From NCBI RefSeq assembly GCF_013385635.1, contig NZ_JACAPR010000027.1, positions 1 through 64,000 on the forward strand: DNA of 64,000 bases, given 5' to 3'. Origin of the DNA: Pseudomonas gingeri. Lineage in GTDB: Bacteria > Pseudomonadota > Gammaproteobacteria > Pseudomonadales > Pseudomonadaceae. Of the stretch, positions 25,411 to 33,770 are shown in pieces. A model generated the notes under the pieces. It was not told the origin of the DNA. It searched no databases and saw only the letters and a program-made list of their open reading frames with translations. Every line of letters begins with the position of its first letter. Position 1 is the stretch's first letter. The position numbers and the translations under genes were made by a program.

Positions 25411-26904
25411 TCAGGCGCCTTTTGCCGACGGCAGTTTCGATACCAGGCGCAACGAAACCGTCAGGCCTTCCAGCTGGTAGTGCGGACGCAGGAAGAACTT
25501 CGAGGTGTAGTAACCCGGGTTGCCTTCGACGTCCTCGACCACCACTTCCGCCGCCGCCAGCGGGTGCTGGGCCTTGGTGGTTTCGGTGGAGTGGGCCGGG
25601 TCGCCGTCGACGTAGTTGAGGATCCAGTCCTGCAACCAGCGCTGCATTTCGTCCTTCTCCTTGAAGGAGCCGATCTTGTCGCGCACGATGCACTTGAGGT
25701 AGTGGGCGAAGCGGCAGGTGGCGAACAGATACGGCAGGCGCGCGGCCAGGTTGGCGTTGGCGGTGGCGTCCGGGTCGTCGTATTCGGCCGGTTTCTGCAG
25801 TGACTGGGCACCGATGAACGCCGCGAAATCAGTGTTCTTCTTGTGCAGCAGCGGCATGAAGCCGTTCTTCGCCAGTTCGGCTTCGCGGCGGTCGGAGATC
25901 GCGATTTCGGTCGGGCACTTCATGTCCACGCCACCGTCGTCGGTCGGGAAGGTGTGGGCCGGCAGGTCCTGGACCTCGCCGCCGGACTCGACGCCGCGAA
26001 TCCGCGAGCACCAGCCGTAGTGCTTGAACGAGCGGTTGATGTTCACCGCCATGGCATAGGCCGCGTTGGCCCAGGTGTATTTGTTGCTGTCGGCGCCGTC
26101 GGTGTCTTCTTCGAAGGCGAAGGCTTCCACCGGATCGGTCTTGGCGCCGTACGGCAGGCGCGCGAGGAAACGCGGCATGGTCAGGCCGATGTAGCGCGAG
26201 TCTTCCGATTCGCGCAGGGAACGCCAGCCGGCGTATTCCGGGGTGGTGAAGATCTTGGTCAGGTCACGCGGGTTCGACAGTTCCTGCCACGAGCCCATGC
26301 CCATCACCGTCGGCGAGGCGGCGGCAATGAACGGCGCGTGCATCGCCGCACAGACCTTGGACAGTTCGCCGAGCAACTCGACATCCGGCGGCGACTGGTC
26401 GAAGTAGTAGTCGCCCACCAGGCAGCCGTAGGGCTCGCCACCGAACTGGCCGTATTCCTCTTCGTACATCTTCTTGAAGATCGGGCTCTGGTCCCAGGCC
26501 GTGCCCTTGAATTTCTTCAGGGTCTTGTGCAGCTCCGGCTTGGAGATGTTCAGCACGCGGATTTTCAGCTGCTCATCGCTTTCGGTGTTGTTGACCAGGT
26601 AGTGCAGGCCGCGCCAGGCGCTTTCCAGCTGCTGGAAGTCGGGGTGATGGATCACCTGGTTGACTTGCGCGGTGAGCTTGGCGTCGATGGCCGCGATGAT
26701 CGACTCGATCGACTTGATGGCGTCGTTGGACACCAGGCTGGTCTGTGCCAGGGCCTGCTCGGCGAGGGTGCGCACGGCGCCTTCGACGGCTTCACGGGCA
26801 CGCTCGGTCTTGGGTTTGAACTCCTGCATGAGCAGGCTGGCGAACTCGCTGGGTTCGGTGGTGCCGCTTTGCACAGGCTGATTGTCTTGCTGCAACTGGG
26901 TCAT
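25411..26904 (-). CDS. tssC: T6SS contractile sheath large subunit TssC (VipB)
   Basis: 497-residue sheath subunit that polymerises with TssB around the Hcp tube. Family landmarks are IDAKLTAQVNQVIHHPDFQ, the segment LESAWRGLHYLVNNTE, the central GDYYFDQSPPDVELL, and the C-terminal domain (FATCRFAHYLKCIVRDKIGS; VEGNPGYYTSKFFLRPHYQ). The length matches P. aeruginosa TssC1. It begins 15 bp after the tssB stop, so the pair is co-translated. Confidence 0.97.
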   Translation of the reverse strand: MTQLQQDNQPVQSGTTEPSEFASLLMQEFKPKTERAREAVEGAVRTLAEQALAQTSLVSNDAIKSIESIIAAIDAKLTAQVNQVIHHPDFQQLESAWRGLHYLVNNTESDEQLKIRVLNISKPELHKTLKKFKGTAWDQSPIFKKMYEEEYGQFGGEPYGCLVGDYYFDQSPPDVELLGELSKVCAAMHAPFIAAASPTVMGMGSWQELSNPRDLTKIFTTPEYAGWRSLRESEDSRYIGLTMPRFLARLPYGAKTDPVEAFAFEEDTDGADSNKYTWANAAYAMAVNINRSFKHYGWCSRIRGVESGGEVQDLPAHTFPTDDGGVDMKCPTEIAISDRREAELAKNGFMPLLHKKNTDFAAFIGAQSLQKPAEYDDPDATANANLAARLPYLFATCRFAHYLKCIVRDKIGSFKEKDEMQRWLQDWILNYVDGDPAHSTETTKAQHPLAAAEVVVEDVEGNPGYYTSKFFLRPHYQLEGLTVSLRLVSKLPSAKGA

Positions 26905-26919
26905 GATCGTTCGTCCTGA

Positions 26920-27435
26920 TTAAGCGCTGGGCTCGGAGTCCTGGGGCTTTGGCGCACTCGCCAGGGCCTGGAGCAACGCCGGATCCTTGATGGCCTTCAT
27001 GATGATTTCCTCGGCGCCGGTCTTGCCGTCCATGTAGGTCAGCAGGTTGGCCAGCTGGGTCCGCGCTTCGAGCAGCTTGTTCAGCGAGTCGACCTTGCGC
27101 GCCACGGCGGCGGGGCTGAAGTCGTCCAGGCTCTCGAAGGTGATGTCGAGGCTCAGGTTGCCAACGCCTGTCAGTTCGTTCGGCACGTTGAACGCAACCC
27201 GTGGCTGCATGGCCTTGAGGCGCGAGTCGAAGTTGTCGACGTCGATTTCCAGGAATTTGCGGTCGGCCACGGCGGCCAGGGGTTCGGCGGGCTTGCCGGC
27301 GAGATCGGCCATCACACCCATGACGAAGGGCAGCTGGACCTTTTTCTCGGCGCCGTAGAGTTCCACGTCGTACTCGATCTGGACCCGTGGCGCGCGGTTG
27401 CGCGCGATGAATTTCTGAGAACTTTGCTTCGCCAC
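26920..27435 (-). CDS. tssB: T6SS contractile sheath small subunit TssB (VipA)
   Basis: 171-residue small sheath subunit. Landmarks: SSQKFIARNRAPRVQIEYDV, the segment VQLPFVMGVMADLAG, FNVPNELTGVGNLSLDITF, and a C-terminal helix region (RTQLANLLTYMDGKTGAEE). In characterised systems the TssB-TssC interface exposes the TssC N-terminal helix recognised by ClpV after contraction. Located between tssA and tssC. Confidence 0.96.
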   Translation of the reverse strand: MAKQSSQKFIARNRAPRVQIEYDVELYGAEKKVQLPFVMGVMADLAGKPAEPLAAVADRKFLEIDVDNFDSRLKAMQPRVAFNVPNELTGVGNLSLDITFESLDDFSPAAVARKVDSLNKLLEARTQLANLLTYMDGKTGAEEIIMKAIKDPALLQALASAPKPQDSEPSA

Positions 27436-27516
27436 GTTGCTGCTCCTGGTCGCTGCTGCGACGGTGTAGGCGTCATCGGTGTTTGCCGTTAACGTAACTG
27501 CGCGTTCCGTGCGGGC

Positions 27517-28548
27517 TTATTCGCCCTCGGGGCCCCGCAGGTTTTCAAACTGGGACATGCCGTCGGGAATCAGGTTGCGCACGATTGCCGCAAAGTCGGC
27601 GTGGACCAGATTCTTCGCCCGGTTCAACAGCACCGGCAGCGGGCTCGAGGGCTCGTGGCGGGTGTAGTAGGCGAGGATCCGATCAAGGCTGCGCAACACC
27701 TCGTCGCGGTTGCCGATCTCGCCCGTGGCGCGTGGGGCCGCGACTGCAGGGGCGTCGACCGGGGGGTGTTCGGCGGTTTCGGCGGCACTCGCGGTGGTGT
27801 CCGCTTGCGACTCGCCGGCGCTGCCCGGGGCGTATTCGGCGAGCACCTGCAGGGCGAGCTTGAGCGGCTGGCGCAAGGCGCTCAGGTCGACGCCCTGGGC
27901 CGAGCCGACCTGCTCGGAGACGAAGCGCTCGATGGCGTCGAGGGCGCCGCGGGCCTCGGTCAAGATGCGGTGCATGGCTGCCAGTTGCTGCGGATCGCTG
28001 TCGCGCAGGGCGCCGCCCAGTTCGTCGGCGTTCAGGCTCTCGTCGGCGAAGCTCTGCAGGCCGCTGGCGTTCAGCGCCGCGCGCAGGGTGACGGTGCCGA
28101 AAGCCCTTGAGCGGGTCAGCACGCTTTCGCGCAGCAGGCGTACGTTGGTCTCGCAGGCCAGGCCCGAGAGCGCATTGACGCGCACCGTGGGGTCATTGTC
28201 GTCATCGGCATCGAGCAGCGGGTAGAGTTCGAGCCAGTACTGCTGGAGCAGTTGGTTGATCAGGTTCAGGGCATCGTTCAGGCCGGCGAAGCCTTCGAGA
28301 GCCAGGGCACTTTGGGTCAGGAAATGGGTGATGCGCAGGTCTTTGCTGCGTTGCAGCAGGGCCGTGCTCGACTGCTCGATGGCACGCCAGGCGGGGGGCT
28401 CGGCCGGTTGCACCGAATCGCCCATGCTACGCTCGGGTTTGCCTTGGGCGTCGCGCTCCAATTGCAAGAATTGCGCGTCATATTCCAGGTCCTCGCCGCA
28501 GGGCGAGTTCGCGCAAACAGCGGCGAGCAACAACGGCACGTCCAGCAA
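27517..28548 (-). CDS. tssA: T6SS baseplate/cap protein TssA
   Basis: 343-residue TssA with the ImpA N-terminal domain: CGEDLEYDAQFLQLERDAQG and ITHFLTQSALALEGFAGL, followed by YWLELYPLLDADDDNDPT. The C-terminal domain (RDEVLRSLDRILAYYTRHEP then SPLPVLLNRAKNLVHADF) is the short H1-type ending rather than the long VasJ-like one. TssA primes and coordinates tube and sheath assembly. The start codon is TTG at 28546-28548, preceded 7 nt upstream by AAGGAG. A 7-bp hairpin lies just upstream at 28566-28582. It is the first gene of the leftward arm. Confidence 0.93.
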   Translation of the reverse strand: MLDVPLLLAAVCANSPCGEDLEYDAQFLQLERDAQGKPERSMGDSVQPAEPPAWRAIEQSSTALLQRSKDLRITHFLTQSALALEGFAGLNDALNLINQLLQQYWLELYPLLDADDDNDPTVRVNALSGLACETNVRLLRESVLTRSRAFGTVTLRAALNASGLQSFADESLNADELGGALRDSDPQQLAAMHRILTEARGALDAIERFVSEQVGSAQGVDLSALRQPLKLALQVLAEYAPGSAGESQADTTASAAETAEHPPVDAPAVAAPRATGEIGNRDEVLRSLDRILAYYTRHEPSSPLPVLLNRAKNLVHADFAAIVRNLIPDGMSQFENLRGPEGE

Positions 28549-28937
28549 AATCGATCTCCTTATCTACTGGCAAAGTGCCAGTTATTTCCTGCGAAAGTTC
28601 CCGGAAGGAAGTCTCATAGTTCTCGTCGATATAGACTGCTTGATATCACGTGGCCATCATGTATAAACGAGAAGTTGTGCATTTTTGGTGTAGTAGTTGG
28701 GGCTTGTCAAGGTAAGCTATCTGCCCTTTGTTACCGTTGTGACGGACTCGGCAAGGCTGACGACTCATGGGTCAAGCCGTGTACGATTGTAAGAAAATTG
28801 TGGGTAGAATTCGGTAGTTTCGCCGAACTGGCTGAAATCAATAGGGTTTTCCCCAGGGTTTGCAAGGCCCGGACGGGGCTCGCCGCAAGGTCGTTGCGGC
28901 GGGCTGGCCGCGCGTGGAAGTACTGCAAGGAGGCGCA
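28549..28937. promoter_or_regulatory. Divergent T6SS control region
   Basis: 389 bp without a gene between tssA (leftward) and fha (rightward), visibly more AT-rich than its surroundings. Contents seen: the tssA ribosome site AAGGAG (28556-28561, minus), a perfect 7-bp hairpin ACTGGCA-AAG-TGCCAGT (28566-28582), an isolated -35-like TTGACA on the minus strand (28705-28710), a -10-like TAGAAT on the plus strand (28805-28810) and the fha ribosome site AAGGAGG (28927-28933). I could not define a complete promoter on either strand. Confidence 0.6.
28553..28582 (-). promoter_or_regulatory. tssA leader: SD in a possible RsmA/CsrA hexaloop plus hairpin
   Basis: In the tssA mRNA the SD lies in GAU-AAGGAG-AUC, where the hexaloop fits ANGGAN closed by a 3-bp stem. 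Immediately upstream is ACUGGCA-CUU-UGCCAGU, a 7-bp stem with a 3-nt loop. RsmA/CsrA is known to bind ANGGAN hexaloops and to repress H1-type T6SS mRNAs in P. aeruginosa. Binding here is inference. Confidence 0.4.
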
Positions 28938-30332
28938 ATGTCGCTGTGTTTGACTATCACTAGTTATCACAAGATCACCCCCGGCCAATGTCCCGAGAAA
29001 TCCATGGACAAGGGAGTGATGGCAATTGGCCGTAGTTCTGAAAATGACTGGGTACTTCCCGATCCAGAGCGGCTGGTTTCTTCACGACATTGCGTTATTC
29101 AATATAAGGATGGTCGTTACTATCTGACCGATAACAGCACAAATGGAGTGGAACTGGTTAATGCCGGTATCCGTTTGCGTAGAGGTAACAGTGAGCCATT
29201 GCAAGATGGCGAAGTTATCCGTATCGGCGAGTACGAGATCCGCGCGCGTATCGATTTCAACCTGCAACTGGCCGATATCGCGCTTTCCGGCGTCGACGCT
29301 TCCAACAGTTTCGAAGCGCTGATGGGGCGTGCCGCGCCGGCACCGATACCGTCGCCGGTCAGTACGCCCGCGGTGCACTTCCAGGGCGGTTCGGCGATGG
29401 ACACCTTGCCCGATCTGTTCGACTTCCTGACCCCCACGAGCGTGCCGCCAGCCACCCAGCCGGATCATGTCCCGGCGCAGCAGCATGATTTCCGCCCACC
29501 GACACCGCTGAGCCCGCCGGTTCCCGTGATTGCACCCGTGGCGGCTGCCGCGGCGGGGGTGATTCCGCAAGACTGGGACCTGCTCGGCGATACGCCGAAG
29601 GTGGCGGTCAATCCGCCGACACCGGCCCCGGTGGCGATACCCGCGATTGTCGAACCGGTTCCGGCGCCGCCCGCGGCAGTGATCGAGCCGCCGGTGGCCC
29701 CTGTGGTTCCGGTCGCCGATTCGCCGGCAGTGACCGGGTCGCGGGCGGCCCTGCTGCAGGCCTTCCTGCGGGGTGCCGGTCTCGACCAGTTGCGTATCGA
29801 CGGCGCCCAGGTGGAAGCGCAGATGGAGGCCGTCGGTCGCAGCTATCGGCTGATGGTCGAAGGGTTGATCGACGTCCTGCGTGCCCGCAGCAGCCTCAAG
29901 GGCGAGTTCCGCATGCAGCAGACCATGATCCGTCCGGTGGAAAACAACCCGCTGAAGTTCGCCCCGAATGCCGACGAAGCGCTGCTGTTGCTGCTGCGCC
30001 ATGGCAACCAGGCCTTCATGGCGCCGGACCAGGCGGTGCGCGACAGTTTCGATGATCTGCGGGCTCACCAACTGGCGGTCATGGCCGGCGTGGAGGCGGC
30101 GATCAAGCACCTGCTCAAGCGCTTCGAACCGGCCGAGCTGGAGGCCCGCATGAGCCGCCCCGGCGGCCTGTCGAACCTGTTCAGCGGTTCGCGCCAGGCG
30201 CAGTACTGGCAGCAGTTCACCGAGCTGTACACGAACATTTCCCGCGAGGCCGAAGAGGATTTCCAGGACCTGTTCGGGCGCGAGTTCAGCCGCGCCTACG
30301 AGGAACACAGTGCGCGGTTGCGCAAAGGATAA
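28938..30332 (+). CDS. fha1: T6SS forkhead-associated protein Fha (TagH)
   Basis: 464-residue cytosolic scaffold of the threonine-phosphorylation pathway. The N-terminal FHA domain (about 20-100) has the phosphothreonine-binding residues in GRSSENDWVLPD, the segment LVSSRHCVIQ and STNGVEL. A long Pro/Ala/Val-rich linker at about 150-270 leads to a C-terminal ImpI/VasC-type domain (LLQAFLRGAGLDQLRI, EEDFQDLFGREFSRAYEEH). In P. aeruginosa Fha1 is phosphorylated by PpkA, dephosphorylated by PppA, and triggers assembly. Start 28938 follows AAGGAGG. First gene of the rightward arm. Confidence 0.93.
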   Translation: MSLCLTITSYHKITPGQCPEKSMDKGVMAIGRSSENDWVLPDPERLVSSRHCVIQYKDGRYYLTDNSTNGVELVNAGIRLRRGNSEPLQDGEVIRIGEYEIRARIDFNLQLADIALSGVDASNSFEALMGRAAPAPIPSPVSTPAVHFQGGSAMDTLPDLFDFLTPTSVPPATQPDHVPAQQHDFRPPTPLSPPVPVIAPVAAAAAGVIPQDWDLLGDTPKVAVNPPTPAPVAIPAIVEPVPAPPAAVIEPPVAPVVPVADSPAVTGSRAALLQAFLRGAGLDQLRIDGAQVEAQMEAVGRSYRLMVEGLIDVLRARSSLKGEFRMQQTMIRPVENNPLKFAPNADEALLLLLRHGNQAFMAPDQAVRDSFDDLRAHQLAVMAGVEAAIKHLLKRFEPAELEARMSRPGGLSNLFSGSRQAQYWQQFTELYTNISREAEEDFQDLFGREFSRAYEEHSARLRKG

Positions 30333-30358
30333 GGCCTTGAGAATGCGACGAAACCGGT

Positions 30359-30510
30359 AGGCGCCTGGCTTGCCAGCGATGGGGCCCGCAAGCCTTGCGG
30401 TGAACCTTCGGGCGCCATCGCCGGCAAGCCGGCTCCCACAATGGCCGGGTCTTACGCAGATTTTGTGTACGCCTCAAAACCTGTGGGAGCGGGCTTGCCC
30501 GCGAAGACGC
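30359..30510. repeat. REP elements between fha and tssJ
   Basis: An inverted pair (CCTGGCTTGCCAGCGATGG ... GCCATCGCCGGCAAGCCGGC) is followed by a third unit of the other subtype (CCTGTGGGAGCGGGCTTGCC). These occupy most of the 258-bp gap between fha and tssJ. The gap holds no gene that I can support. Confidence 0.82.
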
Positions 30511-30590
30511 CAGTAGCGGCGCCACAGCACCAACGATTTTTTGCAACACAGGATTTAACGGATAGTTCAGAACGTCATTGAGGACGCAGG

Positions 30591-31088
30591 ATGATTCACC
30601 GAGTTTTACTCGCCGCAGCCGCGACACTGCTGCTGAGCGCATGTGCCAGGGATGCGGCCGCTCCGGCGCCCGTCGACGCCCCGATTGCCGACAGCGCCAC
30701 CCTTGTCTTGAATTTCCATGCCATTGCCGGCCTCAACCCTGGCGCCAACGGCGCGCCGGCCCCGGTGCGCGTACGTATTTTCGAGCTGAAGAACACCGCC
30801 AACTTCAGCCGTGCCGATTATTTCGCCCTGGCCGAAAGGGCTCAGGCCACCCTCGGTGCCGACCTCATCGACCAGGACGAAGTGCTGGTCCAGCCCGGCG
30901 AGCAGTTGAGCGTCGAGCGCCCGCTCAACCCCGCGACCCGCCAGGTCGGGCTGGTGGTGGGTTATCGCGAAATCGACCAGGCGCTCTGGCGCAACGTGCT
31001 CAACGTCCCGCCCAGGCAAGTCACCGACTATCAGATCAGCCTCGATGTGCGTGCCGTGCGCAGCGCCGTCGAACGCACCGCCCCTTAG
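30591..31088 (+). CDS. tssJ: T6SS outer-membrane lipoprotein TssJ
   Basis: 165-residue lipoprotein of the membrane complex. The signal peptide ends in the lipobox LLSAC with Cys18 as the lipidated residue. The mature transthyretin-like sandwich has the family blocks LVLNFHAIAGLNP, PVRVRIFELKNTANFSRADY and the loop preceding LIDQDEVLVQPGE, which in homologues contacts TssM. Followed 15 bp later by tssK. Confidence 0.94.
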   Translation: MIHRVLLAAAATLLLSACARDAAAPAPVDAPIADSATLVLNFHAIAGLNPGANGAPAPVRVRIFELKNTANFSRADYFALAERAQATLGADLIDQDEVLVQPGEQLSVERPLNPATRQVGLVVGYREIDQALWRNVLNVPPRQVTDYQISLDVRAVRSAVERTAP

Positions 31089-31103
31089 GCAAACGGAGAA
31101 GCC

Positions 31104-32438
31104 ATGTCCTGGAACAATCGAGTGGTCTGGTCGGAAGGCATGTTCATCGGAACGCAGCACTTCCAGCAGCATGACCGTTATCTGGAAAACCTGATCGACG
31201 CCCGCAGCCGCCCGTTGGCCGTCGGCGCCTGGGGTTTTTCCGAGCTGTTGATCGACCAGGGCCTGCTGGCCCAGGGCAAGCTGGCCATCGTTTCCGCCCG
31301 GGGCCTGCTGCCGGACGGCACGCCGTTCAATATTCCCCATGACGACGTGGCGCCCAGCCCGCTGAGCATCGAGGACAGCCTGCGTGACGGCGTGATCTAC
31401 CTCGCGCTGCCGCTCAAGCGTGCCGGTGCCCGCGACACCGTCGACGAAGGCGAGGAACTCGGCGGCGCGCGCTACCTCAGCCAGGTGCGCGAAGTGCGTG
31501 ACGACAACGCCCCCTTCGAGAACCGCGCGCCGGTGGCCGTCGGCTCCCGTGCGTTGCGCCTGCTGACGGCCGGCGATGGCTTGAGTGACTACGCGGCCAT
31601 CGGCCTGGTGCGGATCAAGGAAAAACGCGCTGATCGCGCCCTGGTGCCGGACGACAGCTATATTCCGCCGGTACTCGACGTGGCTGCCAGCAAGCCGTTG
31701 ACGGCGTTTCGCAGTGAGCTGCTGGGCCTGCTGCACCAGCGCGGCGAAGCCCTGGCCGGGCGGGTGGTTGCCTCGGGCGCCGGCGGCGCCTCGGAAATCG
31801 CCGACTTCATGTTGCTGCAACTGGTCAATCGCGCCGAGCCGCTGGTCAATCACCTGAGCCAGTTGAGTCCGCTGCACCCCGAGCGTTTCTACAGCGAGCT
31901 GGTGAGCCTGGCTGGCGAGTTTTCCACCTTCTCCCAGAGCGGCCGGCGTCCTGCCGAATACCCGCAATACCAGCACGATGCCCTGGTGCTGAGCTTCGCC
32001 CCGGTCATGCAGGCGCTGCGCGAAGCCCTGTCGATGCTGATCGACAGCAAGGCCACGCCTATTCCGATTGTCGAGAAGGCCTATGGCATTCACGTGGCGA
32101 TGCTCGCCGACAAGACCCTGATCGACAACGCCAGCTTCATCCTCGTGGTGCGTGCCGATATCCCCAGCGAAACCCTGCGCGGACGTTTTGCCCAGCAAAG
32201 CAAGATCGGCTCGGTGGAGCACATCCGCGACCTGGTCAACCTGCAGTTGCCGGGCATCGGCCTGCTGCCGTTGCCGGTGGCGCCCCGGCAGATCCCGTTC
32301 CATGCCGGCTCCACCTACTACGAGCTGGATCGCGGCAGCGAACACTGGAAGCAACTGATCCACTCCGGCGGCTTCGCGTTTCATGTCGCCGGCGAGTTCC
32401 CGGGGTTGAACCTGGCCTTCTGGGCCATTCGAGGATAA
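31104..32438 (+). CDS. tssK: T6SS baseplate-membrane connector TssK
   Basis: 444-residue trimeric connector between the baseplate wedges and the TssL/TssM cytoplasmic domains. Hallmarks: the N-terminal VVWSEGMFIGTQHFQQHDRY, the segment FNIPHDDVAPSPLSI, the mid segment YIPPVLDVAASKPL and the C-terminal head (LPGIGLLPLPVAPRQIPF followed by YYELDRGSEHW). Full length. The tssL start is 6 bp downstream. Confidence 0.96.
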   Translation: MSWNNRVVWSEGMFIGTQHFQQHDRYLENLIDARSRPLAVGAWGFSELLIDQGLLAQGKLAIVSARGLLPDGTPFNIPHDDVAPSPLSIEDSLRDGVIYLALPLKRAGARDTVDEGEELGGARYLSQVREVRDDNAPFENRAPVAVGSRALRLLTAGDGLSDYAAIGLVRIKEKRADRALVPDDSYIPPVLDVAASKPLTAFRSELLGLLHQRGEALAGRVVASGAGGASEIADFMLLQLVNRAEPLVNHLSQLSPLHPERFYSELVSLAGEFSTFSQSGRRPAEYPQYQHDALVLSFAPVMQALREALSMLIDSKATPIPIVEKAYGIHVAMLADKTLIDNASFILVVRADIPSETLRGRFAQQSKIGSVEHIRDLVNLQLPGIGLLPLPVAPRQIPFHAGSTYYELDRGSEHWKQLIHSGGFAFHVAGEFPGLNLAFWAIRG

Positions 32439-32444
32439 GCCGCG

Positions 32445-33770
32445 ATGCACTCCAATGAAGATCCGCTGGGCCAGCCCGCGCCGGTCCCCAACGACCGTAC
32501 CCAGTTCATGCCGCGCCCCGGTGGCCGCGAGCCGCAAGCCGCGGCCCGCGCCGAACCGGTGGCGCCCTTGTCGATGCCGGCCGCGCCGCTGCCGATCGGT
32601 CAATCCGAGGGCCTGAACCCGCTGGAAAGCGCTGCCGGCCCGCTGCTGGCGTTGCTGACGCGGCTGCGCAACACCATCGCCCACCCGGCGCCGGCAAGCC
32701 TGCGTGCGCAATTGCTGGCCTACCTGCGTCAGTTCGAAGAGCGCGCCGAAGCCGCCGGAGTGGCCCGCAACGAGGTGCTGCTGGCGCGCTATGCGCTGTG
32801 CACCGCCCTCGATGAAGCGGTGCTCAGCACGCCGTGGGGCAGCGCCAGCGAATGGGGCAAGCAGAGCCTGCTGATCACCGTGCACAACGAGGCCTGGGGC
32901 GGCGAGAAGGTGTTCCAGCTACTCGAACACTGCCTGCAGAGCCCGCGTGAACGCCTGTATCTGCTGGAGCTGCTGTACCTGTGCATCTGCCTGGGCTTCG
33001 AAGGTCGTTATCGGGTGATGAACGACGGTCGCAGCCAGCTCGATGCCCTGCGCGAACGCACCAGCGCGGCGATCCGCAGTGCCCGTGGCGAGTACGAGCG
33101 CGAGCTGTCGCCCCATTGGCGCGGCCTGAGCGTGGTACGCGACCGCCTGAGCCAGTTCATGCCGCCCTGGGTCGGTGTCGCCATCGGCCTGGCGTTGCTG
33201 CTGGCGCTGCTGTTCGGCCTGCGCCTGAAACTGGCCGCCGACGCCGAGCCGGTGTTCAGGAATATCCATGCCCTGGGCGAGATCCCGGTGCAGACCATCG
33301 ACCGTCCGGTGGTGCAGCCCAAGCGGGTGGAGCGGCCGCGCCTGGCGGGGTTCCTCGCCGAGGAGATCAAGGCTGGCAAGGTCGCCGTCGAAGACAAGGT
33401 CGATCGCTCGGTGGTGACCATTCGCGGCGACGAACTCTTTGCTTCGGCCAGCTCCAGCATCGTCGATGACTTCCAGCCGCTGATGCTGCGCATCGCCGAC
33501 GCCATCCACAAGGTCAAGGGCCAGGTGCGGGTCACCGGCCACAGCGACAACCGCCCGATCGCCACCCTGCGCTTCCCGTCGAACTGGGCCTTGTCCCAGG
33601 CGCGGGCCGAGCAGGTGCTGCAGATCCTCGCGGCGAAGACCGGCCAGCCGGAACGTTTCAGCGCCGAAGGGCGCAGCGATACCGAGCCATTGGCCTCGAA
33701 CGCCACGGCCGAGGGCCGGGCGAAGAATCGTCGGGTGGAAATCACAGTCTTGGCGGAGGGAGTCGAGTGA
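32445..33770 (+). CDS. tssL: T6SS inner-membrane protein TssL with OmpA peptidoglycan-binding domain
   Basis: 441 residues. A Pro-rich N-terminus precedes a DotU-like cytoplasmic domain (NPLESAAGPLLALLTRLRNT; YALCTALDEAVLSTPWG). One membrane segment lies at about 242-262 (VGVAIGLALLLALLFGLRL). The periplasmic C-terminal OmpA/Pal domain (VRVTGHSDNRPIATLRFPSN, then WALSQARAEQVLQIL) anchors the complex to peptidoglycan. This is the extended TssL found in H1-type clusters; many TssL proteins lack the OmpA part. Stop overlaps the tssM start by 4 bp. Confidence 0.95.
   Translation: MHSNEDPLGQPAPVPNDRTQFMPRPGGREPQAAARAEPVAPLSMPAAPLPIGQSEGLNPLESAAGPLLALLTRLRNTIAHPAPASLRAQLLAYLRQFEERAEAAGVARNEVLLARYALCTALDEAVLSTPWGSASEWGKQSLLITVHNEAWGGEKVFQLLEHCLQSPRERLYLLELLYLCICLGFEGRYRVMNDGRSQLDALRERTSAAIRSARGEYERELSPHWRGLSVVRDRLSQFMPPWVGVAIGLALLLALLFGLRLKLAADAEPVFRNIHALGEIPVQTIDRPVVQPKRVERPRLAGFLAEEIKAGKVAVEDKVDRSVVTIRGDELFASASSSIVDDFQPLMLRIADAIHKVKGQVRVTGHSDNRPIATLRFPSNWALSQARAEQVLQILAAKTGQPERFSAEGRSDTEPLASNATAEGRAKNRRVEITVLAEGVE

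Noticed and set aside
28564..28584. Possible sigma-54 site (TGGCAC...TTTGC) in the tssA leader
   Set aside because: The GG and GC elements are far too close; the sequence is better explained by the perfect 7-bp hairpin.
28705..28710. Perfect -35 TTGACA on the minus strand in the T6SS control region
   Set aside because: No acceptable -10 lies 15-19 bp downstream, so I do not call a promoter.
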